Part shown: piece by piece, positions 1-10,825 of the stretch
Position numbering within the stretch: position 1 is the first letter of the stretch
Layout of the letters: every line of letters starts with the position of its first letter
Assembly: GCA_030035585.1 (NCBI GenBank)
Contig: CM057471.1
Coordinates: 68,782,319-68,846,318, forward strand
DNA length: 64,000 bases
DNA from: Dugong dugon
Lineage: Eukaryota; Chordata; Mammalia; Sirenia; Dugongidae
Reading direction: 5' to 3'
Made by a program: the position numbers and the translations under genes
The notes under the pieces: generated by a model
Databases searched by the model: none
The model's input: only the letters and a program-made list of their open reading frames with translations
What the model was told of the DNA's origin: nothing

Positions 1-1182
1 GATTCAGAAGAGGAGGTGGAACAAGGGATATCATTGCTGATGTCAGATGGATCTGGCTGAAAGGGAGAATACCAGAAAGATATTTCCCTGTGTTTTATTG
101 ACTATGCAAAAGCATTCTGATCATATAGATCATAACAAATTATGGATAACATTGTGAGAGTGGGAATTCCAGAATGTTTAATTGTGCTCTTGAGGAACCT
201 GTACTTAGACCAAGAGGCAGTTGTTCGAACAGAACAAGGGGATGCTGCATGGTTTAAAGTCAAGAAGGTGTGCATCAGGGTTGTATCCTTTCACCATACT
301 AATTCAATCTGTATGCTGAGCAAATAATCAGAGAGTCTGGACTATATGTAAAAGAACTCAGCATCAGGATCAGAGGAAGACTCATTAATAACCTGCATTA
401 TGCAGATGACACAACCTTGCTTGCTGAAAGTGAAGAGGACTTGAAGCACTTATTGATGGGATCAAAGACCACAGCCTTCAGTATGGATTACACCTCAACA
501 TAAAGAAAGAAAAAAAATCCTCACAACTAGACCAATAAGCAACATCATGATAAATGGAAAAAATATTGAAGTTGTCAAGGATTTCATTTTACTTGGATCC
601 ACAATCAACATCCATAGAAGCAGCAGTTAAGAAATAAAAATATGCATTGCAATGGGGAAAATCTGCTGCAAAAGACCTTTTTAAAGTTAAAAAGCAAAGA
701 TGTCACTTTAAGGATTAAGGTGTATCTGACCCAAGCCATGGTTTTTCAGTGGCCTCATATGCATGCGAAAGCTGGGCAATGGATAAGGAAGACTGAAGAA
801 TTGATGCCTTTGAATTACAGTGTTTGTGAAGAATATCGACTATACCATGGACTTCCAGAAGAATGAACAAATCTGTCTTGGGAAGAAGTACAGCAAGAAT
901 GTTCATTAGAAGCAAGGATGACGAGACTTCATCTCACATACTTTGGACATGTTAACAGGATGGACCAGTTCCTGGAGAAGGACATCACACTTGGTAAGGT
1001 AGAGGGTCAGCAAAAAAAAGGAAGACCCTCAAACAGATGGATTGACACAGTGGGCTGCAACAATGGGCTCAAGCATAACAACAATTGTAAGGATAGTGCA
1101 GGACAGAGCAGTGTTTCGTTCTGTTGTACATAGGATCACTATAAGTTGGAATCGACTTGACAGCACCTAACAACAATAACAA
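1..1182 (+). mobile_element. RTE-class LINE, 3' portion (reverse transcriptase relic plus 3' tail)
   Basis: This is the 3' end of an RTE/BovB-like non-LTR retrotransposon, a family that encodes an endonuclease-reverse transcriptase. The left end is cut by the window. Translation in shifting frames gives RTE-type RT pieces: an IDYAKAF-like block near 98-118, a NLYLDQEAVVRTEQGD block near 196-243, and the catalytic YADD box, intact at the DNA level, at 399-410. Stops and frameshifts break the frame, so it is a dead copy. The 3' end carries the tail ATCGACTTGACAGCACCTAA followed by a CAA-rich run to 1182. The same tail block closes the AfroSINEs, as expected if RTE supplied the machinery that mobilised them. 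Confidence 0.88.
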
Positions 1183-1190
1183 ATATATAT

Positions 1191-1206
1191 GTGTGTGTGT
1201 GTGTGT
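1191..1206. repeat. (GT)n microsatellite
   Basis: A short GT run joins the A-rich tail of the RTE copy to the AfroSINE that follows. An AT stretch flanks it on both sides. Confidence 0.9.
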
Positions 1207-1210
1207 ATAC

Positions 1211-1366
1211 AGAGCCCTGGTGGTGCAGTGGTTAAGAGCTACGGCTGGTAACCAAGAGGTGGGCAGTTAGAATCCACCAGCTGCTCCTTGAAATCATGTG
1301 AGGGCAGTTCTACTCTGTCCTATAGGGTTGCTATGAGTCGGAATCAACTCAATGGCAATGGGTTTA
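1211..1366 (+). mobile_element. AfroSINE, short form
   Basis: This is a typical copy of the afrotherian tRNA-derived SINE. The head AGAGCCCTGGTGGTGCAGTG contains a pol III A-box-like block (TGGTGCAGTGG). A degenerate B box follows near 1266-1276. The body reads CTACTCTGTCCTATAGGG and the RTE-like tail CTATGAGTCGGAATCAACTC. The copy ends in GGCAATGGGTTT rather than a CAA run. It sits 28 bp downstream of an RTE 3' end that has the same tail. Confidence 0.92.
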
Positions 1367-1583
1367 TATATATAATATATATTTACTGATTATTCAAGGA
1401 TATTTTTTAAACTGCAGTGTGTGGTGGTGAAGAATACAAAAACTATTAGTACAGTTTGGTGCCCTTGCCTTAATTCGTGTAAACTCTTTTGCTTGTGCAC
1501 TGTCAGTGCAAACGTCAAGCCATGAAAAAAAGGGAAATAACTTCTCAAAGTTACTATGAAATATTTTGACTTGCACACTGCGA
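1367..1583. other. Unassigned sequence between repeats
   Basis: About 215 bp with no recognised repeat or gene. Short antisense reading frames here show no codon signal or domain. Confidence 0.4.
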
Positions 1584-2061
1584 TGGTTAAGATTGTGTGT
1601 CAACTTGGCTGGGCCATGATTCTCAGTGTTTTAATGTGATCACTCCCATGATTGAATATCCTGTGAGTAGCCAATCAGATGAAAGGGAGTCTTCTTGGGG
1701 ATGTGGCCTGCATCTGAATATAAGCAGACATTCTGGCTTTTTGCTCTCTCTGGATCCTGCGGCTGCCTCCTGTCGTCTCATCTCCGGTTCTTGGGACTTG
1801 AGTTGTCAGCTTATCTGCTGAACTTGGGATTCCTTGATCTGCACAGCCTGTGAGCAGGACCCTGCTCTCTGACCTGCCAATCTTGGGATTGCCAGCTTCT
1901 GTGGCTGCGTGACTTGGGAGAGGCCTCTACTCTTATCCACGGACTTGGGACCTTCTAGCCTCTACAATCGCGTGAGCTGTTTCCTTTATATAAATCTCTC
2001 TCTATATATATATTTATACACTTTACTGGTTTTGCTTCTCTAGAGAACCCAGTCTCAGACA
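1584..2061 (+). mobile_element. LTR-like interspersed element, copy 1 (three internal ~60-bp units)
   Basis: The element begins TGGTTAAGATTGTGTGTCAA and ends AGAGAACCCAGTCTCAGACA, so it has TG...CA ends as an LTR would. It matches 22390-23025 along its length. The shared blocks are CTTGGGGATGTGGCCTGCA, GACATTCTGGC, ATAAATCTCTCTC followed by an AT run, and the terminal TCTCTGGAGAACCC-type motif. It contains three imperfect ~60-bp units at 1801-1852, 1853-1911 and 1912-1974, each ending in GTG. I think it is a MaLR-like solo LTR, but I cannot name the family and see no clean TSD. Confidence 0.6.
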
Positions 2062-3422
2062 AACGCCCTCCAAAAGAGTCTTGGGGAATGTTTGGGGTCT
2101 GAAAATCACACCTTGAAAATTGCTGATCCTATTTAGTAAGACTTTATAACGACTTAACTGCAATAATATATTTAAATGTCTGACACAGTGCTTGGAAAAA
2201 TGTAGGTGCTCAACCTAAGTTCTTTCTTTTTCTTCCCGAGCTATGCCCCAATGACCCCTTCTTTAAGAGGATTATTGGTCAATCCCTCCCTTTATTCCAT
2301 TAGTTAGAAATAAAAGGGCTAGTCTTCCTTATCATCCACTCTCCCCCATTTGGTGGTCAGGTCTTCAGGAGACCTAGAGGGACCTAAAGTAATTATGAGG
2401 TTGTTTGGCTTACAGAATCTATGGAGGTTTCATTGATCCCGTAATGATCCACATTGTTGGAACTGGACAATGTCTGAGTCCTAATCTGATTCTGAGAGAG
2501 ATACTTTGATAAATATTTTATAAGTCTCACCCTTGTAATACATTCTTTAGTCTTCTCCCAATTCCACCCTCTTAACATCATGATAATCCACAAAAAAAAG
2601 AAGCAGGAAGAGGGATTCCTGTTGCCATCTTGTCCAAGGCCTTATGCTATGCTTTCAATAAGTTAAAAGTAAAATAATGTTCTCAGGTAGTTAAGTGTAA
2701 GCACTTTGAAATTTTCAAGTTATCAGAACTTCGTATAAACAGGGCTGGTTTCTGTCAGAGGGATGCCAGTAACAACAGTATTCTAAAGCTGTTAGATGGA
2801 ATGACAGAGAGAGCAAAGGAACTGCGGGGAATCCAGTATGAAAATTTATGGCCATTCAAAGCTTTTGTAAACATTAGGAAAGTGTTTCTTGTCTGAGTTC
2901 ACTTCCGATTTTGCTTTATTATTAAATCTCATTATTACTAATATTTCTCAATTCCTTCCCTCTCGCCTTCCTTTGCAGACATCTAGAAGAAAGTTGGGTG
3001 GGATCCTAGCCCTTTATATGTTGTTATGAATATGTTTAATCAGATTGCTTTCCCAACATCCAAGGCAATCAGTCTCAGTGAGAGTAAAGGAATTTTTCTG
3101 GTGGTTAAGTGAGGAAGAATAAGTTATTTTAGAGCCTTGGGTCAACAAAAGAGCAAACCTGGTAGATGCTTTAGGCATCAGAGAGGTAGCAGGACTGGAT
3201 GTGAGAGTGGAGTTGCCAGACAGTGGGGGTGGGAGATGGCCCAGAAATGGTAAAGGTAAGATCTCAAAGGCACACCTGGGTGAATTATATGAATTGCTAG
3301 AGGTTGGCTTCTTAATTTGTCCTAAAGCTCAATGCTGTGATGATGCTATTCTTTCCCTTTGCTTTTCCAGGAAAAAGCTGGCTTTCTGGGTCAGGGTTTT
3401 TGCTGTGAGTCACTGTGCAGGG
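2062..3422. other. Mostly unique sequence with a small old-repeat tail
   Basis: No gene is recognised. At about 2150-2225 the phrase GACACAGTGCTTGGAAAAAT followed by TAGGTGCTCAA resembles the 3' end of a MIR or L2 on the + strand. The rest, including short frames at 2393-2593 and 3201-3467, has no codon pattern or domain I can support. Confidence 0.45.
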
Positions 3423-3900
3423 CATTCATTCAATAAACATTTCTCTCCATTTCAGGTTCTGAGTTAGGTGCAGGGGATACAAACGTTGCTCAGCCTCAGT
3501 TCCTGACTTTGATGAGTTCTTGATCTGTAGAGGACTTGATCTTGAATTGTAGACATAATTTTAACTCACTGTGATAAGGATTATGACCAAGGGATGGCCA
3601 AGAAGTTGTGAGCCCAAAGAACAGAGCAGCTACTCTCTTCCACAGATGAAGTGATTAGAATGGGGTACTGAAGGATGAGTAGGAGTTTGACAGGCAGAGA
3701 AAGATTCTTCCAGGCTAAAGCACAGGCAAAGCATGTGGCAGTGTGAAAGAACATAACTTAGGGAAGAATGAGAAATTGCAAGATCACTGGTTAACGGAAA
3801 GAGATGAGGGATAAGCCTGGAAAGGTGGAAAGAGGCCAGATGGTGAAAAGCCTTCAATACCACTGTAAGGAGTTTGGACAGGGCAGAGGGGTTAGTCAGT
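3423..3900 (-). mobile_element. L2 LINE fragment, antisense
   Basis: The left end, CATTCATTCAATAAACATTT followed by GAGTTAGGTGCAGGGGATAC, is the reverse complement of an L2 3' terminus. Further right, GGATGAGTAGGAGTTTGACAGGCAGAG and AGGAGTTTGGACAGGG match the more 5' part of the L2 3' region. It is diverged, 5'-truncated and noncoding. Confidence 0.7.
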
Positions 3901-4234
3901 TAGTAGAGGGTCAAACTCAAGCCTGGGTTTGCTGAACACTCAAGGCACCAACTTTAAAGAGATGATAGTGAAAAATCCCCTGCCCTAACCAGGAGCATCT
4001 TATATACTTCCTGCTGGAATACTCCAGCGTATACAAAGCTCCCAGAGCAGTTGGACGGAGCAGGCACATGGTACTCCTGGCTGGAGCGGGAGCGAAGGGT
4101 GGGGATGACAGAATAATTCAATGCATTTCCAAGTAATCCAAATCAATGCAAGTCATTTAACAAATATTTGCTTAGCTCCAGCTGTTTGCAAAACAGGTGC
4201 CATCAGTGTATTCAAGCCAAAGGTCAAATACCCA
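3901..4234. other. Unassigned sequence
   Basis: About 330 bp between an L2 and a MIR. I recognise no gene, RNA or repeat. Confidence 0.4.
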
Positions 4235-4500
4235 TGCCCGAGACCTGGGTTCTAGTCCAAGCTCTGCCATTACTTGCTGCATGGACTTGGGCAAATATCT
4301 TCTCCTTTCTGGGTCTCAGTTTCCCCACTAGTACAAAGTCGGAGTTAGATTTGAAAATTATAATGGTTACTTTCAACTCTCATGTTCTGTGACTCTGATT
4401 TTCTCTATGCTCTTGCGCAATCCTCTTCCCCTTTCTAGACCTCAGTTTCCTCATCTGTAAAAGGGGAAGTGGGGATAGATTTAGCTGAAGATAAATGGAG
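4235..4500 (+). mobile_element. MIR SINE fragments (two)
   Basis: The phrase GACCTGGGTTCTAGTCCAAG, then CTCTGCCATTACTTGCTG, then GGGTCTCAGTTTCCCCA is the MIR core in the + direction. A second piece at 4415-4500 repeats the CCTCAGTTTCCTCATCTGTA block. Either two partial MIRs lie head to tail or one copy has an internal duplication. Confidence 0.7.
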
Positions 4501-4639
4501 CCTGTGTGATGGTCACCAAAGTCTCCCCCTCCTACTAGCCCAAGGTCCCGAGACATGCCCCCAGCACACTTTAGCTTCCTCTACATTTCTCATCAAGATG
4601 CAACATACTTTAAATAGCATCTGCATGACTGGCTAGGTT

Positions 4640-4850
4640 TTGTCTTCCCAGAGAAGCTCTCTACAAAGTGTGCCAAGTGGCAGCTGTCAGGGCCGAGGTG
4701 GCATTTCCCTCAGTGATGCTGACAGCAGCTGTCCCAGCACAGGCCGAATGGAATGGAAATGACATCATGTTTATTCAGGAAAGACGTTGCCAGACCTGGA
4801 TCAGTGTCAGCAAGATGCTGGGATGCTTGAGGAGGGAAAACACGCCTGAG
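4640..4850. promoter_or_regulatory. Candidate conserved noncoding / enhancer-like block
   Basis: A non-repetitive block with clustered motifs. Two CAGCTGTC E-boxes lie near 4681 and 4728, tandem GGAATGG (TEAD-like) sites near 4749-4760, and a TGACATCA CRE-like octamer follows directly. It is flanked by old MIRs and a CA-rich tract. The motifs are visible; enhancer activity is inference from motif density and the absence of repeats. Confidence 0.3.
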
Positions 4851-4879
4851 ACCAGTCGTTGGGTCTCCTCTCCTGGAAC

Positions 4880-5155
4880 ATACACTGTACCACACACCTC
4901 ACACCCCCACCCCTTACACGCAGTACAGCACACATCACCCCCACAAACACACACCACTCAACACAGAGCTTGACATATACCACACCCCCTCAAGTACACA
5001 CAAAACATAAAAACACATACTGCAATACTCCCCATACACATACACCACATACAAACACATCACAACAGTGCCACACTGACAGCGCACAGGCTCACAGATA
5101 CACAAACACCCAGAGAGACGTATACAAACACACATGAACATTTCCACTCTGTATG
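4880..5155. repeat. CA-rich low-complexity tract
   Basis: A degenerate CACAC/ACACCC-rich run, not a pure microsatellite. It gives spurious Thr/His-rich and Cys/Val-rich reading frames on the two strands (4859-5137 and 4935-5351). Confidence 0.85.
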
Positions 5156-5307
5156 CAGACAGCCACACAGCATATATACTTTCAAGTAGGGGCACAGAAG
5201 TTGGGATGAGGAAGAAGCTACAGGCCCTGAAGTACATAATCTGACCTTTCTCCTTCCCCTCTGAGTCTGTTTCATCTCTAAAATGGGTGTTGTACCATCT
5301 AATTACA

Positions 5308-5490
5308 GGAGCCCTGGTGGCACAATGGTTAAGTGCTTCGCTGCTAACCAAAATGTTGGTGTTTCGAACCTACTCAGCAGCTCCACAGGAGAAAGACCTG
5401 GCAATCTGCTTCTGTAAAGGTTACGGTCTAGAAAACCCTAGGGGGCAGTTCTACTTGAAATGAACTCAACAGCATCTAACGACAATAACA
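5308..5490 (+). mobile_element. AfroSINE, long form, with TSD
   Basis: The head is GGAGCCCTGGTGGCACAATG. After the CAGCAGCTCC block it carries the extra ~45-bp segment of the long form (GAGAAAGACCTGGCAATCTG, then CTTCTGTAAAGGTTACGGTC). It ends in the RTE-style tail AACAGCATCTAACGACAATA. Flanking TSDs are ACCATCTAATTACA at 5294-5307 and ACCATCTAATCATA at 5491-5504. Confidence 0.93.
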
Positions 5491-6534
5491 ACCATCTAAT
5501 CATAGGGCTGTTTCAAGGACTGAACAGCAGAGGCAATATCTTGTGCTAGATCCCAGGCTCTGGACTTAGGAAGACCTTGAATTGAGTCCAGACTCCACAA
5601 ATTCTAACTGTGACTCCGGACATATTTAACTAGTCTGGGCCTCAATTTTTTTTTTAATCTATTATTGTGTTTTAGGTGAAAGTTCATACAGCAAATTACT
5701 TTCCCTTTCAATCATTCATACACAAATTGTTCTGTGACATTGGTTGCTATCCCCACAATCCATCCCCGTTACCATCGGTCCAATTTCCCTGCCCCTCCTT
5801 GCCTTCTCATCTTTGCTTTTGGGGAAATAATGCCCATTTGGTTTATTGTTCTAAGGAGTACATTCCTCACAGTTGTTATTGTTTATTTTATAGGCCTATC
5901 TGTTACTTGGCTGAAAGGTGACCTCTGGGAATGACTTCAGTTCCAGATTAAAAGGGTGTCTTAGGTAATCTAGGGGTTTCCTCCAGTTTCTATCAGTCCA
6001 GTAAGTCTGGTCTTTTTTACGAATTAGAGTTTTGTTCTGCGTTTTCATCCCATTCAAACGGGGACCTTCTATTGTGTCCCTGGTCAGAATGGTCGGTAGT
6101 GGTAGCTGGGCATCTTCTAGTTCTTCTGATCTCAGATTGGAAGAGGCTGTGGTTTGGGTGGGCCATCAGTCCTGTGGACTAGTAATTGTTACCTTGAGTC
6201 TTTGGTTTCCTTCACTTTCCTTTGCTCCAGATGGGAAGAGTCCAATAGTTGTATCTTAGATGGTTGCTTGGAAGCTTTTAAGACCCCAGGTGCTACTCAC
6301 TAAACTATGATGTAGAACATTATGTTTATGAACCATGTTATGCCAATTGATCTAGATGTCCCCCAAGACTATGGTCCTGAGCCTTCAAACCCAGTAAGTT
6401 GGTTCCATGAGGTGTTTGGATATGTCTAGGAAGTTTCTGTAAGTGTGCCCCTTATGTCCTCTATTATATATATGAATATATATGCAGCACGTACAAATAT
6501 GTATATACAAATGCCCATAACTGTACCTATATAT

Positions 6535-6696
6535 GGAGCCCTGGTGGCACAGTGGTTAAGAGCTCAACTGCTAAACCAATAGGTCGTCAATTTGAATGCA
6601 CCAACGGCTCCTTGCAAACGCTATGGGGCAGTTCTACTCTGTCCTATAGGGTCACTATGAGTTGAAATCGACCCCACAGCAACAGGTTTTGGTTTT
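6535..6696 (+). mobile_element. AfroSINE, short form, nested in the L1 3' UTR
   Basis: This copy runs from GGAGCCCTGGTGGCACAGTG to CAACAGGTTTTGGTTTT. It lies in the opposite orientation to the host L1, just after an AT-rich (TATATG) stretch. It is younger than the L1. Confidence 0.93.
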
Positions 6697-7199
6697 AAAT
6701 GAGCACACATGAACTCCCATATGCCCTCCTACACCTATATAGCATACATATCTACCTATGTAACCACTCACAAAACTTTGCTGGTTATTACTGTTGTTGC
6801 AGAACTGTATATGTTATAGCATTTACCGTGGTCGTCCTTTATTCTTGGGTACCTCTCAGTGTCTTCGTTTATCTTGGTCATGTTGTGCTGACTTTCTCCG
6901 TATTGCCATTCCCTTCACCAGAATTAGTGTCTACTATCTAGTAAGTGATTCTCCCTCCCCTTCCCATCTCTGGTAACCCTCAAAGAACGTTGCTTTCAGT
7001 ATGTAAACCTATTCTTGACTTTTTATAAAAGTGGTATCATATAATATTTGTCCTTTTGTGATTGACTTATTTCACTCAGCATAATGTCCTCCAGATTCAT
7101 CCCTGTTACAAGATGTTTTGCAGACTCATCATTATTCTTTATCGTTGCATAGTATTCCATTGTGTGTATGTACTACATTTTGTTTATCTATTCATCAGT

Positions 7200-7460
7200 T
7201 CATGAACACTTAGGTTGTTTCCATCTTTTTGCTATTGTGAACAATGCTGCAGTGAACATGGGTGTGCATATGTCTATTCGTGTCACTGCTCTTATTTCTC
7301 TAGGATATATACCTAGGAGTGGCATTGCTGGATCATATGGTATTTCTATTTCTATCTTTTTGAGGAAGTGCCATACCGTTTTCCACAGTGGTTGCACCAT
7401 GCTACAATCCCACCAGCAGTGTATAAGAGTTCCAATCTCCCTACAACCCTGCCAGCATTT
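7200..7460 (-). pseudogene. L1 ORF2 C-terminal relic
   Basis: This is the longest stretch of recognisable retrotransposon coding sequence in the L1. It reads in one minus-strand frame with the [17 protein letters not shown] and [16 protein letters not shown] blocks typical of the L1 ORF2 Cys-rich tail. The CWW...C and downstream residues can be followed, but the full zinc-knuckle-like motif and the RT domain are not intact. It is a fragment of a dead element, not a host gene. Confidence 0.85.
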
Positions 7461-7534
7461 GTAATTCTGTTTTTTTGATGAGTGCCATTTTTGCAGGGGT
7501 GACATGGTATCTCACTGCAGTTTTTATTTGCATC

Positions 7535-7582
7535 TATGGGTCGGAATCGGCTCGACTGCAATGGGTTTGGCAATGGGTTTTA
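7535..7582 (+). mobile_element. AfroSINE 3' tail fragment inside L1
   Basis: Only the last ~46 bp of a SINE is present (GGGTCGGAATCGGCTCGACT, then GCAATGGGTTTGG). The flanking L1 sequence is continuous across it, which indicates a severely 5'-truncated insertion. Confidence 0.8.
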
Positions 7583-8272
7583 ATGGCTAATAATCAAGAG
7601 CATCTCTTCATGTGTTTGTTAACTGCCTGAATGTCTTCTTTGGTGGAGTGTCTGTTCATATCCTTTGCTCATTTTTTGATTGGGTTGTTTGTCTCTTTGT
7701 TGTTGAGGTATTGAAGTTTTCTATATATTTTAGAGATTAGACTCTTGTCAGATATGTCGTTGCCAAAATTTTCCCCCCCAGTTTGTAGGTTCTTTTCTCA
7801 CTCTTGATAAAGTCTTTTGATGAACATACAAACTTAATTTTCAGGAGGTCCCAGTTATCTAGTTTATCTTCTGTTGTTTGTGCATTTTTAGTTAGCATTT
7901 TAGTTGATAGTGTGTTTATGCCATAAATTAGGACCCCTAGCTTTGTCCCTATGTTATCTTTCCAGAACTTTATAGTTTTAGGTTTATTAACATGTACATC
8001 TTCGATTCATTTTGAGTTAGTTTCTATGTATGGTGTGAGGTATGGATCCTGTTTAATTTTTCTGCAAATGGATATCCAGTTTTGCCAGCACCATTTGTTA
8101 AAGAGACTCTCTCTTCCCCATTGAATGGACTTCGACACTTTGTCAAAGATCAGCTGTCTATAGCTGCATGGATTTACTTCTGGGTTCTCAATTCGGTTCC
8201 ATTAGTCTACGTGTCTGTCATTGTTCCAGTACCAAGCTGTTGAGCCTCAATTTACACATCATTAAGATAGGA

Positions 8273-8809
8273 TGTTTTGGATATCTATTACTGCATAAAA
8301 ACCACCCCAAGACTTAGTGGCTTGAAACCATAGCTATTTATTTCTTATGATTCTGTTGGTTGACAAGGCAGTAACGGTGTTCTACATGGTGTAAACTTAA
8401 GCTCTGGGATGGGTGGAAGATCCAAAATTGTCTCACTTACAGAGCTGGCAATTGATGCTGGCTGGAAGCTCTGCCAAGCCTGCTGACTAGGGACCTTGGT
8501 TTTCTTCCACATGAACCTCCCCAAGTGGGTAGTTGGGCTTCCTCACAGCATGGTGGCTGAGTTCCAAGGAGAAGCATTCAAGAGGTGAAGATGGAAGATG
8601 CAAATCTCCTAAGGCTTAGTCTATGAAATCACACAATGTTACTTCTGATGCGTTCTGTTATTCAAAGTAAGACACAGGGCAAGTTCAGTGTCAAGAGGAG
8701 GGGAAACTGATGTCACTTCTTGATGGGCGAGAGTCAAGATAACATTTCAAAAGAGTGTAGGGGATGGGAGACATTGTTGTGGTCATCTTTGGAGACACAG
8801 TCTACCACA
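8273..8809 (-). mobile_element. MLT1-type (MaLR) LTR, antisense
   Basis: On the minus strand it starts TGTGGTAGACTGTGTC and ends GCAGTAATAGATATCCAAAACA. The internal phrases are typical of MLT1: ACTTCTTGATGGG, ACTTCTGATGCG and the AAGCCACTAAGT block in reverse complement (ACTTAGTGGCTTGAAAC). It is a noncoding solo LTR. Confidence 0.72.
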
Positions 8810-9024
8810 TAATCATTCCTCTCCCAAGTTTGAATGTGTGCAAAGTGCTTAATGCTCTCAGCAAATGTGAGTTTCCTTACTCTAAGATCTCCCACAAGTT
8901 CTTGCTTCCATATCATAGGGAGCTTCACTTTGGCTGCTAAGGGGTGGTTTGATCAGAGATTTGAGAACCATATATAATCCTGACATCTGCCTGTGGGAAC
9001 CTCTGGCTTATTGTTCAAGTGGAA

Positions 9025-9300
9025 AGGGGCTGGAGCACAACCCTTCCTCTCTGTGAATCTCAGTTTCCTTATCTGTACAGTGCCAGGCATTTAGTAAAGA
9101 CTTAGCTGATGACAGTCATTGTTATAGCCATTATAATTTCAGTGCCAGGGTGGAACTGAGTCTGGAATGGGGCAGCCCTGAATTTCCAGCCTGAGCTTTA
9201 GTTCTCTCATATGCAAAGGGTGGGCAATGATGCCTGCCTCACTGGGTCATTGTGAGAAGCAAACCTGTTAAGCAAATGGAAGTTACCTTTAAAATGTAGC
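9025..9300 (+). mobile_element. MIR fragments
   Basis: CTGTGAATCTCAGTTTCCTT, then ATCTGTACAGTGCCAGGCAT, is a MIR core deleted to its tail. A second partial piece near 9195-9300 reads TTAGTTCTCTCATATGCAAA, then CTCACTGGGTCATTGTGAG. Both are diverged. Confidence 0.55.
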
Positions 9301-10189
9301 TCCAACAGCCATTATAATTAGAATCTACTTTAAGTCTATTTAAAATCTATAAAATCATTACCATTAAATGAAAAGTCATTTACTTAATGTAAATTAAATG
9401 ATATTAAATTACTGACTATACAAAATTACTTTATTACTATTTAAGATCTGTAAAATGTGATACAAGTCATCCTTACTGGAATCCAGGCTTTCTGCACCCC
9501 CAATTCAAGATGGACCACTAGGCCCAGGCCTTTGTCTATCCCTCCTGACACACCACCAAAATAAAAGCAGAGAAGTTAAAAAAGGAATAAATCCACAATA
9601 GCAAATGTATGTGTCGGGGAGTGGTTTCACCATCTTTCTCTTGAAACAAGAGATTTCAGCAAATGTGTGAAAGGTGGAAAACAGATGGGAGTGGGCTGAT
9701 GGATGGAATGGGCCCAGCATAGAATGTGTTCCAAGAGGGCTGCAGAGGAAGTGGGAGAGGAGGACCCTGGAGAGAGTCTGCCCTCCAGTCGGCAGGTTGG
9801 TGGAGGGCAGAAGAGAAGAGGGGGCTGAAGACAGGGCATTACCTGGAAGTCTATTTATGGGATCACAGTCCCTGCTTGTCTCTCCAGCATTATCCTTACC
9901 TTGTATAGAAAGCAGACAACAGCATTTACCCCCGGGCCAAAAAAGCAGAAGAATCTTCTCTAAGAAACTAAGCAATATGTCTTAGAAAACCTAAGGCTCC
10001 TAGTGCACATTTTGGTGATCTAGAGAGAAGTCTTCCTCATTCTGGCAAGTGAGGGCCCTATATACAGCTGGCTTTGTGCATACTTGCATTAAGATAGATC
10101 CTGCCAGTCACATGCCCCACCCCACCCCACACAGACCAAATCTTCAGTCGATCAGAGGCCTAGTAGAAGACTAATTCTACTTACAAGAG
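9301..10189. other. Unique sequence with an AT-rich island
   Basis: 9330-9470 is strongly AT-rich and rich in TTAAAT/ATTTAA words. The reading frames at 9505-9985 on both strands overlap each other and show no domain or codon bias. No gene is supported. Confidence 0.4.
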
Positions 10190-10636
10190 AGCAGAGAAAT
10201 CAACACCAGCTACACTGTGCTTTTATAAATATGAACAGACAGACATATGAGGAGAACCAGCATCATGAACTAGAAAGATCAAGATAAACAGAAAAACTGA
10301 CCTGGGAGGAAATAAAACTAATTCAGAGAACAAAACTCTTAAAACGAAACAAAACAAACAAAACAAAAAATCTTTAATTAATCTACTCATCTTAGAGCAT
10401 ATTATAGCCATAAAACAAGGACAGTTTGTCATAAAAAATGAACAATCAGAGGATAAACAATAACTCTGAAAGATTAAAAATATGATCGTAAAAAAAAAAA
10501 ATGGAAAGACTGGAACATAAAGTTGAAGATATCGTCCAGAATATAGAGCAAAAAATCAAAGAGATGGAAAATATAAAAAAAAAGTGGGTGCTATATGAAA
10601 CAGCTTGAGCCCTAGAAAGAGTGAGCAGATAATAAA

Positions 10637-10788
10637 GCCAATTGTCATCGAGTCGATTCCATCTCATAGCCACCCTATAGGACAGAGTAGAACTGCCTCA
10701 TAGAGTTTCCAAGGAGGGGCTGGTGGATTCGAACTGCTGATCTTTTGGTTAGCAGCTAAACTCTTAACCACTGTGCCACCAGGGCTCC
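10637..10788 (-). mobile_element. AfroSINE, short form, in HAL1
   Basis: Antisense copy ending GTGCCACCAGGGCTCC on the + strand. The octamer CAGATAAT lies at 10626-10633 and again at 10791-10798, consistent with a TSD. Confidence 0.93.
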
Positions 10789-10825
10789 AAACAGATAATG
10801 GAGGGGACGAAACAGTCAAAGAAAT

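Larger units (their letters stand above)
5649..8243 (-). mobile_element. 5'-truncated L1, antisense, 2.6 kb, with 10-bp TSD
   Basis: On the minus strand the element runs from an ORF2 interior (right) to a poly-A tail (the T run at 5649). It is bounded by GCCTCAATTT at 5639-5648 and 8244-8253. The ORF2 C-terminus is legible on the minus strand at about 7200-7460, with L1-type blocks such as [19 protein letters not shown] and LGIYPREI. About 5650-6470 is a lineage-specific 3' UTR that recurs in part at 19012-19390 and 52514-53025. Stops are present, and a SINE (6535-6696) and a SINE tail (7535-7582) interrupt it, so it is not mobile. Confidence 0.85.
5545..8272 (+). mobile_element. MIR SINE split by an L1 insertion
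   Basis: The left part (5545-5648) runs GGCTCTGGACTTAGGAAGAC to TAGTCTGGGCCTCAATTT. The right part resumes at 8244 with GCCTCAATTTACACATCATT and continues in MIR order (ATTAAGATAGG). The repeated GCCTCAATTT is the TSD of the intervening L1, so the MIR is the older host. Confidence 0.7.

Noticed and set aside
1..1182. Active RTE element
   Set aside because: Frame is broken by stops and shifts, although the YADD box is intact at DNA level; the 5' part is outside the window.
4935..5351. 138-codon antisense Cys/Val-rich frame
   Set aside because: Translation of a CA-rich tract that runs into an AfroSINE.
5640..8250. Intact L1 ORF2 gene
   Set aside because: 5'-truncated, split by SINE insertions and carrying stops; only a C-terminal piece is readable.
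9505..9985. 156-codon antisense frame opposite a 103-codon + frame
   Set aside because: Overlapping open frames on both strands of GC-biased DNA; no domain, no splice sites and no codon pattern.
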